The notes beneath the pieces were generated by a model that saw only the letters and a list, made by a program, of their open reading frames with translations, was not told where the DNA came from and searched no databases. A stretch of DNA of 64,000 nt from Hallella seregens ATCC 51272 (GTDB lineage: Bacteria; Bacteroidota; Bacteroidia; Bacteroidales; Bacteroidaceae), in contig NZ_JADU01000018.1 in assembly GCF_000518545.1 (NCBI RefSeq), forward strand, positions 1-64,000. Reading direction: 5' to 3'. Position 1 is the first letter of the stretch. Each line of letters opens with the position of its first letter. Below are positions 44,558 through 52,499 of the stretch, in pieces. Position numbers and translations under genes: made by a program.

Positions 44558-45400
44558 ATGATTCCATTCATCGACACCCACGCCCACCTCGACGGCGAAG
44601 AGTTTGGCGACGACCTGCCCGAGGTGGTGCAGCGGGCCCGCGCGGCCGGTGTCGGGGCCATTCTGGTGCCCGGCATCGACGACAGTTCTGTGGACTCCGT
44701 GATGGCCGTGTGCCGCCGGTTCCCGGGCTATTGCTACCCCATGATAGGGCTGCAGCCCGAGGAGGTGCGGCCCGGTTGGGCCGACGTGCTGGCCCGGATG
44801 AAGCGGCGGCTTGAGGCCAATCTGCAGGCCGAGGCCGACACACCCCTGCGCTATGTCGCCGTGGGCGAGTGCGGACTCGACTTCTATTGGAGCCGCGAGT
44901 TCGAGCGCGAACAGCTTGCCGCTTTTGAGCGGCAGGTGGAATGGTCGGTGGAACACCGGCTGCCGCTGATGATTCATTGCCGCAAGGCGCAGAACGAGAT
45001 GCTGCACCTCATGCGTCCCTACGCTGCACAGCTGCCCGGCGGCGTGTTCCATTGCTTCACGGGCAACCCGCGCGAGGCCGAAGATTTCCTGCAGTTTGAC
45101 GGGTTCTGCCTGGGTATTGGCGGCGTGTCTACCTTTAAAAGCAGCCACCTGCGCACCGACTTGCCGGCCGCTGTGCCCCTCAATCGCATCGTGCTGGAGA
45201 CCGACAGCCCCTACATGGCTCCCGTGCCGCATCGGGGCCAGCGCAACGAGAGCGCCCTCTTGGTGCACGTGCTCCGCACGCTGGCTGCGAGCTACGGCGT
45301 GCCTGACGACGAGGTGGCCCGCGTCACCAATGCCAATGCAGCCCGCCTCTTTGGGGGCTCCATTGTTCGCGATTTTGGGCAAATCATTAAAGAAACATAA
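44558..45400 (+). CDS. tatD: TatD family metal-dependent deoxyribonuclease
   Basis: A 280-residue TIM-barrel hydrolase of the TatD family. Metal ligands are visible in FIDTHAHLDGEEF (H-x-H), GECGLDFYW (Glu), MIHCRKA (His), VFHCFTG (His) and LETDSPYMAP (Asp). It is a 3'-5' DNase/RNase with roles in DNA repair or fragmentation. It follows the prenyl synthase by 13 bases, so it is likely in the same operon. Confidence 0.93.
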   Translation: MIPFIDTHAHLDGEEFGDDLPEVVQRARAAGVGAILVPGIDDSSVDSVMAVCRRFPGYCYPMIGLQPEEVRPGWADVLARMKRRLEANLQAEADTPLRYVAVGECGLDFYWSREFEREQLAAFERQVEWSVEHRLPLMIHCRKAQNEMLHLMRPYAAQLPGGVFHCFTGNPREAEDFLQFDGFCLGIGGVSTFKSSHLRTDLPAAVPLNRIVLETDSPYMAPVPHRGQRNESALLVHVLRTLAASYGVPDDEVARVTNANAARLFGGSIVRDFGQIIKET

Positions 45401-45438
45401 AATAATCTGCAATTGAATGGTATTTAAACGAAATATCA

Positions 45439-45446
45439 TACTTTTG
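45439..45446 (+). promoter_or_regulatory. Promoter -7 element for tRNA-Ser
   Basis: TACTTTTG followed by CACTCG, 36 bases upstream of the tRNA 5' end. A TTGA about 21 bases upstream may be the -33 box. Confidence 0.65.
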
Positions 45447-45481
45447 CACTCGCAATTCAAAATTGCCGATCAAACACAAAG

Positions 45482-45569
45482 GGAAAGATGCTCGAGTGGT
45501 TGAAGAGGCACGCCTGGAAAGCGTGTATACGCCAAAAGCGTATCGGGGGTTCGAATCCCCCTCTTTCCG
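45482..45569 (+). tRNA. tRNA-Ser (anticodon GGA)
   Basis: An 88-nt type II tRNA. The acceptor arms GGAAAGA and TCTTTCC pair over seven bases with discriminator G at 45569. The anticodon loop CTGGAAA (stem CACGC/GCGTG) gives GGA at 45516-45518, reading UCC and UCU. A long variable arm (TATACGC/GCGTATC region) and the T loop GGTTCGAATCC are clear. CCA is not encoded. Confidence 0.97.
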
Positions 45570-45611
45570 CGTTTGAGGTAATTGCGTTTTCTGAACTAAT
45601 CCCGCGCAGAG

Positions 45612-46451
45612 ATGAAACATTTGATTCAGCGTCTCACCATCGTTTTCTTTTTCTTTCTTAGCTTCTCGTTCGTGCAGGCCCAAGCTGTGTCTTCGTCTCA
45701 AGCCAAGCCCGACACGGCTGCCCATGCGGCCGACCTTGACAGTGCTGCAGCCGAGCAACTGCTCGACGACGGCATGGCCGCCGCCGACACCGCCGTGGCC
45801 CCCGTCGAGAGTCAAGGCTTCTACAAGTCGCTGAAGACCAAGTTTATCGAGGGCAATGCCGGCTTCATGTCGCTCGTGGCACTGGCTCTGGTGCTGGGTT
45901 TGGCGTTCTGTATTGAGCGCATGATCTACCTCAGCCTCTCCGAAATCAATGCTAAACGGTTCATGCGCGACCTCGATCGGCATCTCATGGAGGGCGATGT
46001 CGAGGGGGCCAAGACGCAGTGCCGCGAGACGCGTGGCCCCGTGGCCTCCATCTGTTATCAGGGGCTGGAGCGCATCGACGAGTCGATAGACAACGTGGAA
46101 CGCTCGGTGCAGAGCTACGGTTCGGTGCAGAGCGCCAATCTGGAAAAGGGCTGTTCGTGGATCACGCTGTTCATTGCCATGGCCCCGTCGCTGGGATTTC
46201 TGGGCACGGTGATAGGCATGGTGATGGCGTTCGACCAGATTCAAACCGCCGGCGACATCAGTCCGACGATCGTGGCCTCCGGCATGAAGGTGGCACTGAT
46301 AACCACCATTTTCGGTATCATCGTGGCCCTCATCCTGCAGATTTTCTATAATTACATCCTCTCAAAGATAGACCATCTCACGGCGCAGATGGAGGAGTCG
46401 GCCATCACACTGCTCGACTCCATCATGAAATACAAGCTCAAACGCGCATGA
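45612..46451 (+). CDS. exbB: ExbB/TolQ/MotA-type proton channel protein
   Basis: A 279-residue ExbB-like protein. An N-terminal signal-like segment (1-23) and an Ala/Asp-rich stretch precede the core. Membrane helices lie near 85-105, 180-205 and 225-250, with the conserved GCSWITLFIAMAPSLGFLGTVIGMVMAF region. With ExbD it forms the motor that energises TonB. It opens a four-gene operon (exbB, membrane protein, exbD, exbD) in which every junction overlaps by 4 bases. Confidence 0.93.
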   Translation: MKHLIQRLTIVFFFFLSFSFVQAQAVSSSQAKPDTAAHAADLDSAAAEQLLDDGMAAADTAVAPVESQGFYKSLKTKFIEGNAGFMSLVALALVLGLAFCIERMIYLSLSEINAKRFMRDLDRHLMEGDVEGAKTQCRETRGPVASICYQGLERIDESIDNVERSVQSYGSVQSANLEKGCSWITLFIAMAPSLGFLGTVIGMVMAFDQIQTAGDISPTIVASGMKVALITTIFGIIVALILQIFYNYILSKIDHLTAQMEESAITLLDSIMKYKLKRA

Positions 46452-46957
46452 AGAAACAATCGGATAACTGGCGGCAGTGGCCCGCGGAGAGGCTGTCCAT
46501 CCGCCTCTTCTACGCGCTGGTGGCGGTGATCGTGGTGGTTTTCGCGCTGTTTTGGCTGGTGGGTTTCGACCGGCCGTTCGACAACGACCCCAATTTCAAC
46601 GCCCCGCTCCTGGCCGATGCCGTGCTTGTGCTCATGGAGCTACTGCTGCTTGGCGCCGTCGGCTTCATCGCGTGGTCGGTGGCACACGTGCTCCGTGTGC
46701 GGGGCAAGGCCGACCGACTCGACAACAACATTCCCACGAAAAGGATAGGCTATGGCATCATTGCCGGCGTGGCGGTGCTCATGGCAGTGGGATTCCTGGC
46801 CGGCTCTTCGGCGGAAATGACCGTCAACGGGCTGCGCTATGCCGACACTTTCTGGCTGAAAGCCTCCGACATGTTCATCTTCACCTCGCTGGTTCTGATG
46901 GTTGCAGCCGTCGGAGCCGTGGCGTATGGTGCCACTAAATACGTTCGTAGGAAATGA
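46448..46957 (+). CDS. Four-helix membrane protein within the exb operon
   Basis: A 169-residue protein with four hydrophobic segments near 22-42, 58-80, 98-118 and 137-160 and short loops. No family is recognised. Its position between exbB and exbD, with 4-base overlaps on both sides, implies that it is made with the TonB motor, perhaps as an accessory subunit; this is inference from position. Confidence 0.8.
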   Translation: MKKQSDNWRQWPAERLSIRLFYALVAVIVVVFALFWLVGFDRPFDNDPNFNAPLLADAVLVLMELLLLGAVGFIAWSVAHVLRVRGKADRLDNNIPTKRIGYGIIAGVAVLMAVGFLAGSSAEMTVNGLRYADTFWLKASDMFIFTSLVLMVAAVGAVAYGATKYVRRK

Positions 46958-47514
46958 GGTTCCGCCATCGTCAGCACAGCGTTCCGCAGCTCAACACCAC
47001 GTCGACGGCCGACATTTCGTTCATGCTGCTGATATTCTTCCTCGTCACCACCAATATGGACGTGGACAAGGGACTCGCGCGCCAGCTCCCTCCGCCCGAG
47101 CGACAGGAGCGGCAGGAGTCGGTCGTGGACAAGGGCACGATGCTGGAACTGACGCTCACGGCCGACAACCGGCTGCTTGCCGACGGCCGCCCCATGCCCG
47201 TGTCGCGGCTCCGCGCGCGCGTCGAGGCGTTTGTGACGCAGGTGGGCCCCCGGCACCTCATCAAGGTGCAGGCGGATCCCGCGGCCAGCTACGACGCCTA
47301 TTTTCAGGTGCAGAACGCGCTGGCGGCGGCCTATCGACGGCTGCGCAACGCCGAGGCCCGCCGTCTCTACGGCCGCGACTATGCAGAGCTCTCACCCCAA
47401 CAACGCGACCACGTGAGGGACCTCTGCCCGCAGCGCATTGCCGAGCCCTACGACAATAGTGCCGCTGAGCCCGTCTCTGCCTCCGCCGCGGCCGGGAAAG
47501 GAGGCCGCCCATGA
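46954..47514 (+). CDS. exbD: ExbD/TolR family protein, first copy
   Basis: A 186-residue ExbD-type protein: a basic head, one membrane helix near 20-40 (TADISFMLLIFFLVTTNM, with the essential membrane aspartate in TADIS), and a periplasmic domain with the LIKVQADPAASYDAYFQVQNAL segment. The C-terminal 45 residues form an extra charged tail. It overlaps both neighbours by 4 bases. Confidence 0.9.
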   Translation: MRFRHRQHSVPQLNTTSTADISFMLLIFFLVTTNMDVDKGLARQLPPPERQERQESVVDKGTMLELTLTADNRLLADGRPMPVSRLRARVEAFVTQVGPRHLIKVQADPAASYDAYFQVQNALAAAYRRLRNAEARRLYGRDYAELSPQQRDHVRDLCPQRIAEPYDNSAAEPVSASAAAGKGGRP

Positions 47515-47981
47515 GCCTGTTTCGCCGCCGTCGGCACGAGGTGCCGGGCCTGAACACGGCCTCGCTGCCCGACCTGATCTTCACCGTTCTCTTCTTCTTC
47601 ATGATTGTAACGCACATGCAGAAGGTGGCCGTCAAGGTGCAATACCGCACTCCACAGGGCACGGAGCTTACTCGGCTGACCAAGAAATCGGCCGTGACCT
47701 ATATCTACATCGGCCGTCCCACGCCCAGCCTCCAGCGAGCTGCCGGGCAAGAAACGCGCATCCAACTGAACGACAAATTCGCCTCGCCGCAGGACGTGGC
47801 CGACTATGTGGCAGCCGAGCGCGACCGCATGTCGCCCGAGGACCAGCAGCAGATGACAGTCTCCATCAGGGCCGACCGCGACACGCGCATGAGCGTCATC
47901 GCCGACGTGAAACAAGCCCTGCGACAGGCCAAAGCCCTGCGTATCAGCTACTCGGCCGTGGAACGGAAAGGCCGTAAATGA
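47511..47981 (+). CDS. exbD: ExbD/TolR family protein, second copy
   Basis: A 156-residue paralog of the preceding ExbD, with the membrane helix near 20-38 (LPDLIFTVLFFFMIVTHM, Asp in LPDLIF) and a periplasmic part with VSIRADRDTRMSVIADVKQAL. Two ExbD copies with one ExbB is a common Bacteroidetes layout, perhaps giving a heteromeric plug. It is the last gene of the operon; the Lrp gene 91 bases on has its own promoter. Confidence 0.9.
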   Translation: MSLFRRRRHEVPGLNTASLPDLIFTVLFFFMIVTHMQKVAVKVQYRTPQGTELTRLTKKSAVTYIYIGRPTPSLQRAAGQETRIQLNDKFASPQDVADYVAAERDRMSPEDQQQMTVSIRADRDTRMSVIADVKQALRQAKALRISYSAVERKGRK

Positions 47982-48045
47982 CGTTTTGCAATGTCATTCT
48001 ATCATTAAAATAATCTAAATAGTTGCGATTCAGAATTATTTTTAC

Positions 48046-48053
48046 TACCTTTG
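48046..48053 (+). promoter_or_regulatory. Promoter -7 element for the Lrp-type regulator
   Basis: TACCTTTG followed by CGGG, 19 bases before the ATG. TTGC at 48023-48026, 19 bases upstream, is a plausible -33 box. Confidence 0.7.
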
Positions 48054-48072
48054 CGGGCAAATTAACAGTAAT

Positions 48073-48576
48073 ATGGCACGTCATCAGTTAGATAATTTAG
48101 ACAAGAAGATTCTGAAATTGGTCGTCGCCGACGCCCGAATCCCGTTTCTGGAAGTGGCTCGCGCCTGCAACGTAAGCGGGGCGGCGATTCACCAACGCAT
48201 ACAAAAGCTCATCAAATTGGGCGTTATCAAGGGGTCGGAGTATATCGTCAACCCTGAGAAAATAGGCTATGAAACCTGTGCCTACGTGGGGCTCTATTTG
48301 CAGGATCCGTCGAGTTTCGACGACGTTGTAGAGAAACTTCGCCAGATTCCGGAGGTGACGGAGTGTCACTATACCACGGGCGGATACGACATGTTTATCA
48401 AGATTTACGCCCGCAACAACCATCACATGCTCAACATCATCCACGACAAGCTGCAGCCGCTGGGGCTCTCGCGCAGCGAGACCATCGTGAGCTTCAATGC
48501 CGTCATCGACCGCCAGCTGCCTATTCTTGACGAGGAACCAGCCGAGGCCGACGACGATTCGGCCGACGACGAGTAG
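48073..48576 (+). CDS. Lrp/AsnC family transcriptional regulator
   Basis: A 167-residue regulator: N-terminal winged helix (LDNLDKKILKLVVADARIPF and VSGAAIHQRIQKL) and C-terminal RAM/AsnC ligand domain (about 70-145) with VPEVTECHYTTGGYDMFIKI. An acidic tail closes the protein. Lrp-type proteins bind DNA as multimers and respond to amino acids. Target genes cannot be read from sequence. A 22-bp repeat array lies past its stop codon. Confidence 0.93.
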   Translation: MARHQLDNLDKKILKLVVADARIPFLEVARACNVSGAAIHQRIQKLIKLGVIKGSEYIVNPEKIGYETCAYVGLYLQDPSSFDDVVEKLRQIPEVTECHYTTGGYDMFIKIYARNNHHMLNIIHDKLQPLGLSRSETIVSFNAVIDRQLPILDEEPAEADDDSADDE

Positions 48577-48658
48577 GCTGTTCCGACGCGGATTCCCCAT
48601 ACAGGGCCACGCTTTCTTCTGCACCATGGGGCAGACGGGGGCGTGGCCCTGTTGCGTT

Positions 48659-48746
48659 TGCGGCGCAACGGCCGTGCGATGACACCGTAAAGGCCACGCG
48701 AAAACAGTGTAACCGCATCGCGATTACGCCGTCATGGTTTTGCGTA
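48659..48746. repeat. Four tandem degenerate 22-bp units
   Basis: Units start at 48659, 48681, 48703 and 48725, exactly 22 bases apart. They share the ACACCGTAA...CGCGA pattern in varying degree. The first unit matches the unit at 13865-13886 at 18 of 22 positions. The array lies between the convergent Lrp and DHFR genes. Confidence 0.75.
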
Positions 48747-48779
48747 AACGGCTGTTTTCGAGCTGGATGGCGGCGCAGA

Positions 48780-49247
48780 CTAAACCCTTTCGTAGTCTAC
48801 GAACGTGAAGCCGGGGCGCTGTTCGCGGCGCACGATGCGCCAGTCGGCGGCGACAATCTCGGGAAACCAGGCGTCGGCCAGGGCGGGCTCGGCATCGACG
48901 TGGGTGAGATAGAGCCTGTGGGCCAGGGGCAGTGTCTGCCGGTAGAGGCTCTCGCCGCCAATCACCATCACCTCGTTCTCGCCCCCGCAAGCCGCCAGTG
49001 CTGCCTCCAGCGAGGCATACACCTCGCAGCCCGGCAGCGACGGCACGCTGCGGCTGAGCACAATGTTGCGGCGGTGGGGCAGGGCGCCGTGGGGCAGCGA
49101 CTCGAAAGTCTTGCGCCCCATGACGACGGCATGGCCCAGCGTGAGGGCCTTGAAACGGTGCAGATCTTCGGGCAGGTGCCAGAGCAATTGCCGGCGGAAG
49201 CCGATGGCCCGGTTGGCGGCCAGGGCGGCAACAAGGCTAATCGGCAT
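48780..49247 (-). CDS. folA: Dihydrofolate reductase
   Basis: A 155-residue DHFR (NADPH-dependent reduction of dihydrofolate). Motifs: ISLVAALAANRAIGF, LLWHLPEDLHRFKALTLGHAVVMGRKTFESLP, and VIGGESLYRQTLPLAHRLYLT. The chosen ATG at 49247 gives the normal start and lies inside the 3' end of the upstream methyltransferase gene (11-base overlap), implying translational coupling. The longer open frame is antisense noise of a high-GC gene. Confidence 0.95.
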   Translation of the reverse strand: MPISLVAALAANRAIGFRRQLLWHLPEDLHRFKALTLGHAVVMGRKTFESLPHGALPHRRNIVLSRSVPSLPGCEVYASLEAALAACGGENEVMVIGGESLYRQTLPLAHRLYLTHVDAEPALADAWFPEIVAADWRIVRREQRPGFTFVDYERV

Positions 49248-50715
49248 GGGGGCGGCACGTTGGGGCGGCCAGGGCGGCGAGCACGTTGACGGGCGTGTCG
49301 GGCAGATGGCTGCTCTTGATTTTCCATTCTTGAGGGTAGAGATTGTTGGCCCGGCCGCCCAGATTCTTGGCAAAGCCCAGCGCGTGGCCGCGGCAAGCGA
49401 TGACCACGAGGCCGCGCGGCGTGTCGGGCGGTAGCGTCACCGCCTCCTTGCGCAGGTAGGCAACGGCCGTGGCATAGTCCACTTCGGCCCGCGGAAAAGC
49501 GTCGGAGCGCAGCGCAGTGGAGAGGGCCAGCGAGGCGTGGGGCACGAGATCGCGGCCTTTCTGCACGCCCAGCGTCACGCCGGCATGAAGCACGTGCAGC
49601 TGCCGGGCAGCACGCTCGTAGAGCGTGTGCCAGGCTGCGGGAACGGCCAGCCGGATGCCTCGCAGGTCGGTGGGTCGGAAGTCGCCCTCGAGCCATGCCT
49701 CCACGGGGGGCAGTGCGGCTGGTGCGTTCGCCTTGTTGCGGCGGTCGGGTTGCTTGCGGGCTGCCGGTTTGCGGGCTGGGCCGGCGAGTTGGGCAAGCGC
49801 CCCCTCGCTCTCGCCATGCTTGCGCAGGGCGGCCATGAAGAGGCCCTCGCCGCGCGTCTTGCCCGGGATGAAACGGCACACAGGCTCCCGCCCGACGAGC
49901 GCCCCGGTGATGTTCCACTCCGGGCGCGTGGGGATGTCCATCACGTCGGCCCCCAGCTGCCGGGCTATCCAGTCCACGTTCTCCTCATTCTCCTCGGCGT
50001 TGAACGTGCAGGTGGAGTAGACGAGCAGACCGCCTGGGCGCAGGGCGGGCCACACATCCTCGACGATGGTGCGCTGCAGCTGCCGGCACTGGGCCACGTG
50101 CTGCCGGCTCCAGGCCCCGACGGCTCCCTCGTCCTTGCGGAACATGCCCTCGCCCGAGCAGGGCACGTCGGCCAGAATCACGTCGAACAGCAGTCCCGAC
50201 CGGCCGTAGTCGCGCGGAAAATTATGGGTCACCACCGTGTCGGGGTGGCCGAATTTCTGCACGTTCTCGGCAAGGACGCTGGCCCGCAGCCGCACGGGCT
50301 CGTTGGCAAAGAGCAGGCTGCCCGGAGGCAGCACGGCGCGGGCCGCGGTGGATTTGCCGCCCGGGGCCGCGCAGAGGTCGAGCATCAGCACCGGCGTGGG
50401 CGCCAATTGGCGCAGCACATGAGCCACAAACATCGAGGCGGCTTCCTGCACATAGTAGCAGCCGGCATGGAGAAACGGGTCGAAAGTGAAGTTGGGCCGG
50501 CCGGCCAAATAGCGGCCCTCGGCACACCAGGGCACGGCATCAGCGCCCGGTCGGAGGGTGTCGGCGCGGGCCGACGGGCCGGTGGCAGAGGTCTTGAATG
50601 GGTTGAGACGGATGCTGACGGGCGGTTCGGCCGCCAGCCCCTGGCGCAGCGTGGCGTAGAGGGCGTCGCCCATGAGGCGGCGCGTGTCGGCCTCGAAATC
50701 CTGGGGTAAAGTCAT
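49237..50715 (-). CDS. rRNA (cytosine-C5)-methyltransferase, NOL1/NOP2/Sun family
   Basis: A 492-residue SAM-dependent m5C methyltransferase. The catalytic domain (about 1-310) shows the SAM loop LDLCAAPGGKST, the Cys pair in ADVPCSGEGMF and STCTFNAEENEENV. The C-terminal part (about 340-470) resembles the PUA-like/NusB-like tail of RsmF. Which rRNA base it modifies is unknown. It overlaps folA by 11 bases and has a -7 element at 50738-50745. Confidence 0.9.
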   Translation of the reverse strand: MTLPQDFEADTRRLMGDALYATLRQGLAAEPPVSIRLNPFKTSATGPSARADTLRPGADAVPWCAEGRYLAGRPNFTFDPFLHAGCYYVQEAASMFVAHVLRQLAPTPVLMLDLCAAPGGKSTAARAVLPPGSLLFANEPVRLRASVLAENVQKFGHPDTVVTHNFPRDYGRSGLLFDVILADVPCSGEGMFRKDEGAVGAWSRQHVAQCRQLQRTIVEDVWPALRPGGLLVYSTCTFNAEENEENVDWIARQLGADVMDIPTRPEWNITGALVGREPVCRFIPGKTRGEGLFMAALRKHGESEGALAQLAGPARKPAARKQPDRRNKANAPAALPPVEAWLEGDFRPTDLRGIRLAVPAAWHTLYERAARQLHVLHAGVTLGVQKGRDLVPHASLALSTALRSDAFPRAEVDYATAVAYLRKEAVTLPPDTPRGLVVIACRGHALGFAKNLGGRANNLYPQEWKIKSSHLPDTPVNVLAALAAPTCRPHAD

Positions 50716-50737
50716 GAAAACGGTGGTTTTGACGTTG

Positions 50738-50745
50738 CAAAAGTA
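50738..50745 (-). promoter_or_regulatory. Promoter -7 element for the methyltransferase-folA pair
   Basis: Minus-strand TACTTTTG followed by CAACG, 22 bases before the ATG. A plus-strand TATTTTGC a few bases on may serve the divergent DUF6249 gene, but it fits the consensus less well. Confidence 0.6.
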
Positions 50746-50821
50746 GAATATTTTTCGTTATTTTGCAACTAAACCCCTGCCTCTTTCGTCCAAAACGCAG
50801 AAATTTGAAAAGAAAGAAACG

Positions 50822-51436
50822 ATGAAACAAGTATTCATAGCATTGGCATTGATGCTTACTCTCAATGCCGGAGCGGCCGGTGTGAAGCCGCAACACCGCC
50901 ACCACACACCGACCGAACTGGTGGACAGCACGGCCAAAGACGGCATCGAGGCCTACTCGGACACCACGTCGGCACCCGCCGGCGAGGAGGATTCCACCTA
51001 CACGTCGACAGCCTACGACTTGGGGCATGATGCCGATTCGGACGTTCACGACCTCTTTCTGCGGCTCGTCGGCGGCACCATCGGCGTGGGCGGCGTGGTC
51101 ATCGCCATCCTCATCATCCTGGCTCTGCTGGTCTTCGCCCTGGCCCCGTTCATCTTGTTGGTGCTCTTGCTGAAGTATCTCATCAACCGGCACAACAGTA
51201 AAGTGTCGCTGGCCGAGAAGTCGATGGAGACCGGTGTGCCCATCCCCGACGAGCTCAAGCCGGCCCCGACCGACTCGCCGGGCTATTATAAGCGGAAAGG
51301 CATCATGAACATTGCCGTCGGTGTGGGCCTCACCCTGATGTTCTCCGTCTGGGGGTCGGACGTGCTCGTGGGCGTCGGGCTGCTCATTGCATGCCTTGGC
51401 GTGGGGCAGCTGGTCATAGCCAAGACAACGAAATAG
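50822..51436 (+). CDS. DUF6249 family membrane protein
   Basis: A 204-residue protein with a signal peptide (about 1-19), a polar Thr/Asp-rich stretch (20-75), and hydrophobic segments near 83-122, 165-180 and 182-200. The GYYKRKGIMNIAVGVGLTLMF segment matches the DUF6249 family of Bacteroidetes. Function is unknown. Its stop codon shares a base with the GTG start of the sigma factor, so the two are translationally coupled. Confidence 0.8.
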   Translation: MKQVFIALALMLTLNAGAAGVKPQHRHHTPTELVDSTAKDGIEAYSDTTSAPAGEEDSTYTSTAYDLGHDADSDVHDLFLRLVGGTIGVGGVVIAILIILALLVFALAPFILLVLLLKYLINRHNSKVSLAEKSMETGVPIPDELKPAPTDSPGYYKRKGIMNIAVGVGLTLMFSVWGSDVLVGVGLLIACLGVGQLVIAKTTK

Positions 51437-51972
51437 TGGACCGGATAGAAGACATTGGTCTGGTAACGCAGGTGGCCGTGTTCCACAATCGGCGCGCGTT
51501 CGACAAGCTGACGAGGGAGTACCAGTCGCCCGTGCGGCGGTTCTTTCTCGGTCAGACCCTCGGCGACACGCAGTTGAGCGACGACCTGGCACAGGACACA
51601 TTTGTGAAAGCCTACACCCACATCGGACAGTTCCGGGGGCAGTCGTCTTTCCTGACGTGGCTCTTCCGCATTGCCTACAATGTTTTCTATGACTACACGC
51701 GGGGCCTTCGGCCCACGTCCGACCTGGACACGCCCGCCGTGACCGGGCGCAGCGGCGGCAGCGGCGACGGCAGCCTGCGCATGGATCTCTACGATGCGCT
51801 GCAGCTGCTCAACGACAACGAGCGCAGTTGCGTGACGCTGCAACTCATGGAGGGGCAGCCCATCGAGAAGATTTCAGAGATTACGGGCATGCCCCAGAAC
51901 ACGGTGAAAAGCCACCTTTCGCGAGGTAAAAAGAAGATGGCTACATTCTTGAGGGCCAACGGGTATGGATAG
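51436..51972 (+). CDS. ECF-type RNA polymerase sigma factor (GTG start)
   Basis: A 178-residue sigma-70 family protein. Region 2 is REYQSPVRRFFLGQ through DDLAQDTFVKAYTHIG and FLTWLFRIAYNVFYD. Region 4 is LNDNERSCVTLQLMEGQ with the helix-turn-helix IEKISEITGMPQNTVKSHLSRGKKKM. No in-frame ATG fits the family start. GTG at 51436 overlaps the DUF6249 stop and gives VDRIEDIGL. It probably directs a stress or envelope regulon, with DUF5056 as possible anti-sigma. Confidence 0.88.
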   Translation: MDRIEDIGLVTQVAVFHNRRAFDKLTREYQSPVRRFFLGQTLGDTQLSDDLAQDTFVKAYTHIGQFRGQSSFLTWLFRIAYNVFYDYTRGLRPTSDLDTPAVTGRSGGSGDGSLRMDLYDALQLLNDNERSCVTLQLMEGQPIEKISEITGMPQNTVKSHLSRGKKKMATFLRANGYG

Positions 51973-52015
51973 TTGGGCTGTAGTTCTGCTGGAGATTCCG
52001 ACCTCCGTGCAGTGG

Positions 52016-52125
52016 CTTCCAAAAACCAAGACGGTATCATCTTCAAACGAAGACAGGGCCCTTTTAAAACCAGGACGGTGACTTTTTAAAATGAGGAACG
52101 CGTCTTTTTAAAATCAAGACAGTGA
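52016..52125. repeat. Five tandem 22-bp AT-rich units
   Basis: Units start at 52016, 52038, 52060, 52082 and 52104, exactly 22 bases apart. The last two both open CTTTTTAAAAT; the third opens CCTTTTAAAACC and the first CTTCCAAAAACC. Most contain GACGG or GACAG at the same place. The array fills the gap between the sigma gene and DUF5056 and ends at or just inside the DUF5056 start. Confidence 0.8.
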
Positions 52126-52496
52126 TGGAAACAAACGAGAATACAAGAATGGAAGATGCTCGGGCCGACGATGAGCTGCTGATGCGCTTTTTCAGTGAGG
52201 CCCGGTGCGACCTGCCCGACGACGGATTCACCGACCGCGTGATGCGTCGTCTGCCGCGTCGGGTGCGCCGAATGAACCAGCTCTGGACCACGCTGTGCGC
52301 CGCTGCCGCCATGGCCCTCTTCCTATTGTTCGACGGTGTGGCCGATGTGCGCATCCTCATCAGTCGTATGCTGGGCGATGCCGCCGGCTATTTGTCGTCG
52401 GTGAGCCTGGGCGGTCTGCCGCCGTTGGCCCTGCTGACCACGCTGGTGCTGCTGGTTGTGGTGGCTCTGTGCAACTGGCGGCCGAGCACTTTATAG
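52125..52496 (+). CDS. DUF5056 family small membrane protein, possible anti-sigma factor
   Basis: About 123 residues. The N-terminal 50 residues are polar and charged (DDELLMRFFSEARCDLPDDGFTDRV), then two membrane helices near 57-75 and 97-116. The layout (cytosolic head, membrane anchor, downstream of an ECF sigma gene) fits an anti-sigma factor; the DUF5056 assignment is from family recollection. The start is either ATG 52125 or ATG 52149; with the second, the 22-bp repeats end just before the gene. Confidence 0.7.
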   Translation: METNENTRMEDARADDELLMRFFSEARCDLPDDGFTDRVMRRLPRRVRRMNQLWTTLCAAAAMALFLLFDGVADVRILISRMLGDAAGYLSSVSLGGLPPLALLTTLVLLVVVALCNWRPSTL

Positions 52497-52499
52497 AGT

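Noticed and set aside
48968..49918. Long minus-strand frame overlapping DHFR and the methyltransferase
   Set aside because: It is out of frame with two strongly recognised enzymes.
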